Shown here: piece after piece, positions 1-5,059 of the stretch
Layout: every line of letters begins with the position of its first letter
Numbering within the stretch: the stretch's first letter is position 1
Source: Candidatus Magasanikiibacteriota bacterium
Lineage (GTDB): Bacteria > Patescibacteriota > Patescibacteriia > Magasanikbacterales > UBA922
Direction of reading: 5' to 3'
Assembly (NCBI GenBank): GCA_023246565.1
Contig: JAHFIE010000040.1
Span: 1-10,901, forward strand
Length of the DNA: 10,901 nt
Notes under the pieces: model-generated
What the model saw: only the letters and a program-made list of their open reading frames with translations
Database searches by the model: none
What the model was told of the DNA's origin: nothing
Position numbers and translations under genes: made by a program

Positions 1-402
1 GAACTGGACGTGATCCGCCAGCTCAATACCTCGCCCCTTGAGTTCAGCTCGAAGCGTGAGGTTGAACTGCTTCGAGTCGATCACCTCAGCCTGGATAATC
101 GTCACGAGGGTGGAGGGGAGATTACCCTCGAAGAAGATCGCGAGGACGACCAAGATGTCGAGAGACATCTGACCACTGAGCTCAGCCAGCCCCAGCTTCA
201 TCTCTCTGTAGTCCTCCATCACGCCCTGGAAGAGGGCGACAGTGTTGGCGTTGCCACCGACAACTTCGACGATGTCGCCCGACATGATCGCACCACCGCC
301 CTGAGCGCGGTTAAAGGCACGAGCAAGGATCTGTGGTGCTTCCCCACCGATCATGTGGTGATAATTAATGATGAAACGAGCGACGCTTCCGACCGTGTAC
401 AT
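1..402 (-). CDS. Hypothetical protein, GC-rich gene, 3' end cut by window edge
   Basis: An open frame of 134 codons starts with ATG at 402-400 and runs off the left edge without a stop, so the C-terminus is missing. The start is set by AAGGAG six bases upstream and by a consensus promoter further up. The protein begins MYTVGSVARF and has a Gly-rich stretch near residues 35-52 (GGGAIMSGD, VVGGNAN). A hydrophobic stretch near 82-92 (DILVVLAIFFEG) is probably a buried helix or strand rather than a clear membrane segment. I recognise no family. Codons favour C or G in the third position (ATC, GTC, CTC), unlike the AT-rich genes nearby. An overlapping plus-strand frame (10-405) is its antisense shadow: it lacks an SD and reads as low-quality sequence. 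Function unknown; that this is a real gene is fairly secure. Confidence 0.75.
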   Translation of the reverse strand, partial: MYTVGSVARFIINYHHMIGGEAPQILARAFNRAQGGGAIMSGDIVEVVGGNANTVALFQGVMEDYREMKLGLAELSGQMSLDILVVLAIFFEGNLPSTLVTIIQAEVIDSKQFNLTLRAELKGRGIELADHVQF

Positions 403-434
403 TGACCTCTCCTTGGTTGCGAACGGTTGAACGT

Positions 435-463
435 TTTATAATCTAAATTAAGCTAAAAGTCAA
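435..463 (-). promoter_or_regulatory. Sigma70-type promoter for the left-edge gene
   Basis: On the minus strand TTGACT (463-458) and TATAAA (440-435) are separated by exactly 17 bases. The predicted transcript starts near 428, leaving a leader of about 26 bases that carries the AAGGAG site. Confidence 0.7.
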
Positions 464-530
464 GGTTATATTGAAAAACTTAGATTCTAAAATATTCAAC
501 CGCATAGCCACGTTATAATCTTCTTATTTA

Positions 531-539
531 TGATATAAT
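531..539 (+). promoter_or_regulatory. Extended -10 promoter for the 566-865 gene
   Basis: TGATATAAT is a perfect extended -10 element (TGn followed by TATAAT at 534-539). I see no good -35 at 16-18 bases upstream, which extended -10 promoters tolerate. A second TATAAT at 514-519 also lacks a -35. Transcription would start near 546, about 20 bases before the ATG. Confidence 0.5.
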
Positions 540-565
540 TAAAATACACACACTTGGAGGACTTC

Positions 566-865
566 ATGGGCATGGAATCGGGCAATGGTACCGCCCTCAA
601 CATGGGCATCGTCGTCGTCTTCGGGATCTTCTTCACGATCTTCGGACTTTCAATGCTCTACTGGTACCTGGAGCAGAAGACGGGCGAGACCGAGAAGTGT
701 CCCCAGTGCAACGGACAGGGCGAGTGGATCGCGTACGAACACCACAAGTGGATCGCCTCCTACAAGGTCAACTGCCTGCGGTGTGACCGAACCGGAGTTG
801 CTACCAAGCGACTATGGAAGGTCTGGCTCGATGCGATCGTCACCCGGCTCAAGCCGACCCCATGA
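566..865 (+). CDS. Small membrane protein with DnaJ-like zinc-ribbon motifs
   Basis: A 99-residue protein. I chose ATG 566 because GGAGG (556-560) sits five bases upstream; a TTG at 554 in the same frame would overlap that SD. Residues about 13-34 (MGIVVVFGIFFTIFGLSM onward) form one transmembrane helix. The tail then holds two CxxCxxxG motifs: CPQCNGQG (C45, C48) and CLRCDRTG (C70, C73), the spacing seen in the DnaJ zinc-finger module, where four Cys bind one zinc. The short N-terminus has no positive charge and the tail has several Lys/Arg after the helix, so by the positive-inside rule the zinc ribbon is probably cytoplasmic. The gene is GC-rich (34 of 60 bases G or C at 781-840). Partner and function are unknown. 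A frame at 585-974 over the same DNA is rejected. Confidence 0.8.
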   Translation: MGMESGNGTALNMGIVVVFGIFFTIFGLSMLYWYLEQKTGETEKCPQCNGQGEWIAYEHHKWIASYKVNCLRCDRTGVATKRLWKVWLDAIVTRLKPTP

Positions 866-911
866 GTCATCTGCTCGCTCTTTACACGCCTACATGAAAG
901 TGGGCGGACAA

Positions 912-931
912 GGACGAAGCTCCCTTCGTCC
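912..931 (+). terminator. Hairpin after the zinc-ribbon gene
   Basis: GGACGAAG (912-919), loop CTCC, CTTCGTCC (924-931): a perfect 8-bp stem. The bases after it are only moderately T-rich (gactgactattttctg), so it may be a weak terminator or a 3'-end stabiliser backed up by the next hairpin. Confidence 0.55.
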
Positions 932-972
932 GACTGACTATTTTCTGTATTTTTATAGAGAATTGAGGTTTT

Positions 973-1002
973 AAAAAACTCCGCGTATTCACGGAGTTTT
1001 TT
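973..1002. terminator. Bidirectional intrinsic terminator
   Basis: AAAAAACTCCG (973-983), 8-base loop, CGGAGTTTTTT (992-1002). The stem is flanked by A and T tracts on both sides, so it can end transcription from the zinc-ribbon gene (plus) and from the DsbA-like gene (minus, ending at 1021). Confidence 0.85.
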
Positions 1003-1020
1003 GTTAAAAAAAGGTATTTT

Positions 1021-1836
1021 TTATGACAAGGTAATATCCATACCATCATTTGATGGTGTAACTTTAAAGATACTATCAGTAAACTCCCAAAATTTACCTT
1101 GTTCTCCCGCACACTCGGTTGCGTTAGCTTCGGTTCTTGCTTTGGAATGCAAGGAATCAAGAGGCATATGGCGATAAACCCATTTTACATCGTTAGGATA
1201 AGCTTGGATTACCTGCTCCATGGTTTTGTGGAATTGTTTACAGAAAGGACATTCAAGATCTGAATATTCAACCAAAGTAATCTTTGCGCTTGCTTTACCA
1301 CGAATTGGTTCTTTACTACCATCAGCAGCTCGAATTTTAACTTTTTCTACTGGTGGTAAATTTGCTGCATCAACTTTTTGACCAAGCATGTTTTTTATAA
1401 CACCATCGAGAACAGCAAATGGGTACGCACCTTTAATTGGTACTGTCTCCCCTTTTGGTCCGATAATAACGGTGTACGGTGTTCCTTGAGCACCTGCTGC
1501 TTGTGCTTCGGTTTCATCAGCACTAATTTTACTGGCGTATTTTTGTGCTGAAACACAACTTTTAAATTTTTCATAATCCAAACCAACAGCTTTTGCAACA
1601 TCAGATAATTTTGGACCTGATCCAGCATTTCCGACTTGATTTGAATCAACGGTATCAATATCTGATGATGGTCGATTATTACTGTTACCCAGTAGTCCTC
1701 CTTTTAGAACTGAAGGAAGAAGAATTAAAAAACCAAGAGTACAGAGAACCATTATTCCACCGCCTAAGCCGAGGGCAAATACTTGTCCTGGTGACATTAA
1801 ACCTAAAATACCACTTTTTGACTTCGTTTCTTCCAT
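1021..1836 (-). CDS. Membrane-anchored DsbA-like thiol oxidoreductase, apparently circularly permuted
   Basis: 271 residues from ATG 1836; a GTG at 1899 in frame is less likely because the promoter at 1843-1870 would start transcription at the ATG. Residues about 18-44 form one transmembrane helix, probably N-in with the redox domain outside. A Gly/Ser/Asn linker follows (about 46-74). Residues 75-152 match the C-terminal half of patescibacterial DsbA proteins: LDYEKFKSCV, QAAGAQGTPY with the likely cis-Pro at P120, then GAYPF and a closing helix. After a second linker, residues 180-271 match the N-terminal half: KITLVEYSDLECPFC with the active site C196-P-F-C199, then ATECAGEQGKFWEFTDSIF. 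The protein stops at NDGMDITLS, where an ordinary DsbA would continue into the segment found here first. C94 and C242 may form a second disulfide. Likely role: forming disulfides in exported proteins. The family is clear; permutation is my reading of motif order. Confidence 0.85.
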   Translation of the reverse strand: MEETKSKSGILGLMSPGQVFALGLGGGIMVLCTLGFLILLPSVLKGGLLGNSNNRPSSDIDTVDSNQVGNAGSGPKLSDVAKAVGLDYEKFKSCVSAQKYASKISADETEAQAAGAQGTPYTVIIGPKGETVPIKGAYPFAVLDGVIKNMLGQKVDAANLPPVEKVKIRAADGSKEPIRGKASAKITLVEYSDLECPFCKQFHKTMEQVIQAYPNDVKWVYRHMPLDSLHSKARTEANATECAGEQGKFWEFTDSIFKVTPSNDGMDITLS

Positions 1837-1842
1837 AAGAAC

Positions 1843-1870
1843 TGAATAGGATGAATAAAGAGAGTGTAAA
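1843..1870 (-). promoter_or_regulatory. Promoter for the DsbA-like gene, possibly leaderless
   Basis: On the minus strand TTTACA (1870-1865) and TATTCA (1848-1843) are 16 bases apart. The -10 box ends seven bases before the A of ATG 1836, so transcription would begin at or next to the start codon. This fits the missing SD and supports 1836 over the upstream GTG. Confidence 0.5.
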
Positions 1871-1921
1871 CCATAGCTTACCATATTGAGAATACTCACT
1901 CAATGTGGATAACTAGTAAAA

Positions 1922-1950
1922 TTGACGAATGGTGGCGACTATCGTATGAT
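1922..1950 (+). promoter_or_regulatory. Sigma70-type promoter for superoxide dismutase
   Basis: TTGACG (1922-1927), a 17-base spacer and TATGAT (1945-1950). The expected start near 1957 gives a leader of about 45 bases, in which no SD is visible. Confidence 0.7.
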
Positions 1951-2000
1951 TAGTTTGATTTAAGTCTTGTTATTCTTTTCAAATTTTACCTATTGCTACT

Positions 2001-2576
2001 ATGTACGAAGCAAAAAATTTTGATCATCTTCTAGGAACTCCTGGTTTTAGTGACCAATTACTTAAAAATCATTTTACACTGTATCAAGGGTATGTCATGA
2101 ATACAAATAAACTTAATGGTCTTCTTGATGACCTGCTTAAGGATGAAAAAACCAATACGCCAGAATATGCTGAATTAACGCGTCGTTTTGGCTGGGAATT
2201 TAATGGCATGCGCTTGCACGAGTATTATTTTGACAACATGAGTAAAGAACCTGGAGCCATGGACACCAATTCCAAACTTGCACAAAAAATTATCAGTGAA
2301 TTCGGGTCACTAGCAAATTGGGAACGTGATTTTAAGGCTGTTGCCACTATGCGTGGCATTGGCTGGGCAATTTTAGCGTATGATGAGACTGGTGATCGAT
2401 TATTTAATGTTTGGATCAATGAACACGATGTTGGCCATCTGGCCGGTGCCAAACCACTTCTTGTTATGGATGTGTTTGAACATGCTTATATGCTCGATTA
2501 CGGTGTGAAACGAGCAGATTATGTAACTGCGTTTTGGCACGTAATAGATTGGCGAGGTGTAGAGGCAAGATTCTAA
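2001..2576 (+). CDS. Superoxide dismutase, Fe/Mn family
   Basis: 191 residues, the usual length. The enzyme converts two superoxide radicals to hydrogen peroxide and oxygen, using Fe or Mn held by three His and one Asp. The likely ligands are H24 (LLKNHFTLYQGYV), H73 (MRLHEYYFDNM), D157 and H161 (MDVFEHAYMLDYG). The family signature DxWEHAY has Phe in place of Trp (DVFEHAY). The gap from H24 to the next YV appears one residue shorter than in E. coli SodA/SodB. GIGWAILAYD is the conserved core strand. There is no signal peptide, so it acts in the cytoplasm. Which metal it uses cannot be read from the sequence. It is a single-gene unit with its own promoter and terminator, divergent from the DsbA-like gene. 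No SD precedes the ATG. Confidence 0.95.
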   Translation: MYEAKNFDHLLGTPGFSDQLLKNHFTLYQGYVMNTNKLNGLLDDLLKDEKTNTPEYAELTRRFGWEFNGMRLHEYYFDNMSKEPGAMDTNSKLAQKIISEFGSLANWERDFKAVATMRGIGWAILAYDETGDRLFNVWINEHDVGHLAGAKPLLVMDVFEHAYMLDYGVKRADYVTAFWHVIDWRGVEARF

Positions 2577-2591
2577 AAAAAATTTTGAAAC

Positions 2592-2617
2592 AAAAAAAGA
2601 CTTCTCAGTCTTTTTTT
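2592..2617. terminator. Bidirectional intrinsic terminator
   Basis: AAAAAAAGACT (2592-2602), loop TCTC, AGTCTTTTTTT (2607-2617). It ends the superoxide dismutase transcript on the plus strand and can also end the minus-strand transcript coming from 2720-3010. Confidence 0.85.
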
Positions 2618-2637
2618 TATTTTCTTGGTATTTTTTT

Positions 2638-2677
2638 CGTCCCCCAGTCAGTCTGCTTGTGAACGTGCTGGGGGACG
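2638..2677 (-). other. 3'-UTR hairpin with 10-bp GC-rich stem
   Basis: CGTCCCCCAG (2638-2647) pairs perfectly with CTGGGGGACG (2668-2677) around a 20-base loop. It lies downstream of the minus-strand gene 2720-3010. On that strand the stem is followed by A residues, not T, so alone it is not a classic terminator. It may protect the 3' end or act together with the terminator at 2592-2617. Confidence 0.6.
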
Positions 2678-2689
2678 AGAATCGGAGAG

Positions 2690-2721
2690 GATCATAGAAG
2701 GATCACGTAGATCGAACGATC
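2690..2721. repeat. Cluster of four GATC sites
   Basis: GATC occurs at 2690, 2701, 2710 and 2718, spaced 11, 9 and 8 bases, between the hairpin and the stop codon of the minus-strand gene. GATC is expected about once per 256 bases in random sequence. A similar cluster lies at 10867-10892 beside another hairpin. Function unknown. Confidence 0.5.
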
Positions 2722-3010
2722 ACTCACACGCGTGATGTGTCCAGGTTGGACAGTAGTTCCCTACCTCCCAGCCGTTAATCTGCTCGGGCATGGTCTGATC
2801 CTCGGGGATCTCGAAGTCCTGCTTCGGCCGCTTGTCCGCCACCATGCAGTCAGGATCCTTGGGATGACCCAGACGGTGGCGGAAGAAGCAGTAATCGCAG
2901 GTACGAGGGGTCGGACCTTCCCCGAATGCGCCGTCCTCAGGGTTCGTGACCTCGAAGTACGAGCCGATGAATCCGTTTCCATTGATCTCAGCAGGACGAC
3001 GACCACTCAT
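2720..3010 (-). CDS. Small Cys-rich hypothetical protein, GC-rich gene
   Basis: 96 residues from ATG 3010, which has AAAGGAG six bases upstream; an in-frame start at 3061 would swallow the SD and lies close to the promoter. The protein begins MSGRRPAEING, is hydrophilic and has no membrane segment. Possible metal ligands are C38 and C41 (TCDYC), C55 (DPDC), then C87, H92, H93 and C95 at the end (NYCPTWTHHACE). The CxxC plus a later Cys/His cluster suggests a zinc-binding fold, but I recognise no family. It is strongly GC-rich (37 of 60 bases at 2881-2940), while its promoter region is AT-rich. It has its own promoter, a perfect palindrome in the leader, and a hairpin after the stop, so it looks like an autonomous transcription unit placed between superoxide dismutase and the rpoD operon. 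Confidence 0.75.
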   Translation of the reverse strand: MSGRRPAEINGNGFIGSYFEVTNPEDGAFGEGPTPRTCDYCFFRHRLGHPKDPDCMVADKRPKQDFEIPEDQTMPEQINGWEVGNYCPTWTHHACE

Positions 3011-3022
3011 GACACTCTCCTT

Positions 3023-3035
3023 TGCCCATTGGGCA
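3023..3035. promoter_or_regulatory. Perfect palindrome in the leader, candidate operator
   Basis: TGCCCATTGGGCA is a 5-bp inverted repeat with a 3-base centre. It lies between the -10 box and the SD of the 2720-3010 gene. It could bind a repressor or form a short RNA hairpin just ahead of the ribosome site. Confidence 0.4.
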
Positions 3036-3085
3036 GTAATATTTATACCCCAGATATACAAATATAACTGTCCAATGAGTAGGAT

Positions 3086-3113
3086 ATTTTATCAAAATGA
3101 TTTAGTTTGTCAA
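3086..3113 (-). promoter_or_regulatory. Sigma70-type promoter for the 2720-3010 gene
   Basis: On the minus strand TTGACA (3113-3108), a full consensus -35, and TAAAAT (3091-3086) are 16 bases apart. The -35 overlaps the last codons of the upstream gene ending at 3102. The leader would be about 70 bases, long for this window, leaving room for control. Confidence 0.65.
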
Positions 3114-3410
3114 TAGATACTCTTTGTAAAAAAACTCCAAAAATCCAAAATTAATCTGCGTTTTTTTTGGTTTTACACGACCTGTTCCTCGTAAAATTAT
3201 TTTTGTAGTACCTATCCCAGACACAACATCCATAATAGATGGTTCCAATTCGTGTGCACCACGTACTCCAATTTGATTCATATCAAGCCGATCACTATCT
3301 TTAAATGGTTCTGTATCCAATTTTTTTATATTCTCCGTAGGAAAATCTTGACTCTCGTTAGTTTTTGGGTTAAGTATTTTAATAAATTTTTCACCTTCTG
3401 ATTCAGACAT
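3102..3410 (-). CDS. Hypothetical hydrophilic protein, paralogue of the next gene upstream
   Basis: 102 residues, starting MSESEGEKFIKILNPKTNES. The opening matches the 72-residue protein at 3448-3666 in the pattern M-ESE, IKI/L-NP-TNE, D-P, so the two look like a tandem duplicate. It is rich in Asp, Glu, Lys and Ser, with no membrane segment or known motif. The last 20 or so residues (INFGFLEFFYKEYLLTN) differ in character. They follow a run of eight A on the coding strand (3161-3168); one extra A would end the protein at KPKKNAD, a tail more like that of the paralogue. A sequencing indel or slippage is therefore possible. It follows rpoD in the same direction without an SD and is probably the last gene of that operon. 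Function unknown. Confidence 0.6.
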   Translation of the reverse strand: MSESEGEKFIKILNPKTNESQDFPTENIKKLDTEPFKDSDRLDMNQIGVRGAHELEPSIMDVVSGIGTTKIILRGTGRVKPKKTQINFGFLEFFYKEYLLTN

Positions 3411-3447
3411 ATATTTAAAAAGTTAATTAATCTTAAATAAAAGAGAT

Positions 3448-3666
3448 TTAACTTGTTGGTCCTTTGGACTTTATACGTGTTCTTTCACCACTCACATCTG
3501 AATCATCAAGAATGGAAATACTTTTTTCCAAGTCAGGTGTTGGGTGTGCAGCCCTTATAGGGTTTGAGTCTTTTGGCGAAGGACCTCTTGTAATCAAATC
3601 TTTTGGATAATCAACTTCTTCATTAGTTCTTGGATTAACAATTTTTATTGATTCAGATTCTCCCAT
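3448..3666 (-). CDS. Small hypothetical hydrophilic protein downstream of rpoD
   Basis: 72 residues: MGESESIKIVNPRTNEEVDY, then a Pro/Ser/Asp-rich stretch and a basic end (ERTRIKSKGPTS). It looks largely disordered, with one possible beta segment at IKIVNP. It is paralogous to the 3102-3410 protein at the N-terminus. It starts 11 bases after the rpoD stop and in the same direction, so it is probably co-transcribed with dnaG and rpoD. There is no SD. I know no family; its position suggests possible co-regulation with the transcription and replication genes but does not show function. Confidence 0.6.
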   Translation of the reverse strand: MGESESIKIVNPRTNEEVDYPKDLITRGPSPKDSNPIRAAHPTPDLEKSISILDDSDVSGERTRIKSKGPTS

Positions 3667-3677
3667 AGAGGTATAAA

Positions 3678-5036
3678 TTAATAATCTCTTAATTTAGCAA
3701 TCACATCCAATTCCTTAATTTTATCCAGTGCCTTAGCTTCAATCTGACGAATACGTTCTCGAGTAACTCCAAACTCTTTACCAACTTCTTCAAGCGTGTG
3801 GGTTACCCCATCAACCAAACCAAACCGCATTTCTAAAATTTTTCGTTCACGAGGCGCCAAATCTTCAATAGCGTCCTGAATATAACCTTTCAAAAGTTCA
3901 ACTCCAGCCGCGGCAGATGGACTAATGTTTTTAACATCTTCAATAAAATCAGATAATGAAGAATCATCATCGTCATCATCACCTACTGAAGTCTCAAGAG
4001 AAACCGTATCCTGGGAAATTTTAATAATATGCTTCACCTTGTCCAATTCCTCGCCCATTTCAGCAGCAATTTCTTCTGGTGTTGGATCACGTCCCAGATC
4101 TTGCAACAACCGACGTTCAACTTGCTGCAAACGATTAATCGTTTCCACCATGTGCACCGGAATACGAATGGTACGGGAATGATCAGCAAGAGCACGCGTT
4201 ATAGCCTGACGTATCCACCACGTTGCATAGGTAGAAAATTTATAGCCTTTACGATAATCAAATTTTTTAACAGCACGAAAAAGTCCAATATTACCTTCTT
4301 GGATTAAATCAAGAAGTGACAAACTTTTACCAACAAATTTTTTTGCAATGGATACAACCAAACGTAAATTAGCTTCAATCATTTTTCGTTCAGCGTCTTT
4401 ATCACCACGTTCCTTACGCTTGGCAAGGGAAACTTCTTCCTCCATATTCAGAAGAGGTACTTTACCGATTTCACGCAAATACATTTGAATGGAATCCTGC
4501 GCAATACTCGCCAGATCAAAATATCCTTCATTAACATCGGGTTGTTCACCTTGGAGACCGGTTACAATTTCATCTTTTCTTGTATTCATGCCCAATAGAT
4601 TTTCTTGAACTGAAACAAGAGAAATACTGTTTTTATCAAGCAAATTAACAAAAAATTCGTAGGTTGGAATATAGTGCTCCAAGCGAGGAAAAATAACCAA
4701 AACTTCTTTTTCTGTTAAAAAACCACGGTTTCTTCCTTTTTCAATCAGACGCTGAATTTGATCCTGATTTGGTTCAACAACAGGACCATCTTCAGATTCA
4801 AGAGTCTGTGGAGTACGATTAAAATTAGTCTTACTCTTGGCCAAAAAACGCGTTGACCGACGTTTTGCTTGCTGCCGTTGTAAAATCTGAGCCCGCGATT
4901 GTTTTGCGTGCTGATGTGGTTTAGAAATGGCCTTTTTAGGGCTTTTCTTGGAAACAGCAGTTTTACTGCTGGTTTTGATATGATGTCCTGGTTTTTTAGC
5001 CAGAACGCGCTTAATTGTGGGCTTTTTCTTGGACAT
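3678..5036 (-). CDS. rpoD: RNA polymerase primary sigma factor (sigma70/RpoD)
   Basis: 452 residues from ATG 5036; an in-frame TTG at 5042 is less likely. It directs RNA polymerase to housekeeping promoters. In order: a Lys/Arg-rich N-terminal extension of about 75 residues; a region 1.1-like segment near 93-145 (IQRLIEKGRNRGFLTEKEV); region 1.2 (IQMYLREIGKVPLL); region 2 from about 218, with NLRLVVSIAKKF, LDLIQEGNIGLFRAVKKFDY and the -10 binding segment GYKFSTYATWWIRQAI; region 3 (RTIRIPVHMVETINR onward); and region 4 ending in the -35 binding helix-turn-helix TLEEVGKEFGVTRERIRQIE. A run of six Asp near 353-358 precedes the usual DFIED of region 3.2. Its gene follows dnaG by 23 bases, the bacterial macromolecular-synthesis operon order. 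The consensus promoters seen across this window fit this factor. There is no SD. Confidence 0.97.
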   Translation of the reverse strand: MSKKKPTIKRVLAKKPGHHIKTSSKTAVSKKSPKKAISKPHQHAKQSRAQILQRQQAKRRSTRFLAKSKTNFNRTPQTLESEDGPVVEPNQDQIQRLIEKGRNRGFLTEKEVLVIFPRLEHYIPTYEFFVNLLDKNSISLVSVQENLLGMNTRKDEIVTGLQGEQPDVNEGYFDLASIAQDSIQMYLREIGKVPLLNMEEEVSLAKRKERGDKDAERKMIEANLRLVVSIAKKFVGKSLSLLDLIQEGNIGLFRAVKKFDYRKGYKFSTYATWWIRQAITRALADHSRTIRIPVHMVETINRLQQVERRLLQDLGRDPTPEEIAAEMGEELDKVKHIIKISQDTVSLETSVGDDDDDDSSLSDFIEDVKNISPSAAAGVELLKGYIQDAIEDLAPRERKILEMRFGLVDGVTHTLEEVGKEFGVTRERIRQIEAKALDKIKELDVIAKLRDY

Positions 5037-5059
5037 GGTCAAAATAAAAAAAGTACAAA

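Noticed and set aside
10..405. 131-residue plus-strand frame at the left edge
   Set aside because: It starts with GTG without an SD and overlaps antisense an edge-truncated minus-strand frame with a promoter, AAGGAG and better protein character.
585..974. 129-residue plus-strand frame overlapping the zinc-ribbon gene
   Set aside because: It is Ser/Arg-rich shadow sequence in another frame, has no SD, and runs through the hairpin at 912-931.
2732..3067. Plus-strand 111-residue frame opposite the Cys-rich gene
   Set aside because: The minus frame has the SD, promoter and Cys pattern; this one has none and is antisense shadow.
3120..3176. Terminator at the end of the rpoD operon
   Set aside because: CCAAAA and TTTTGG could pair within the end of the 3102-3410 gene, but the stem is weak and AT-only apart from two G-C pairs, so I did not call it.
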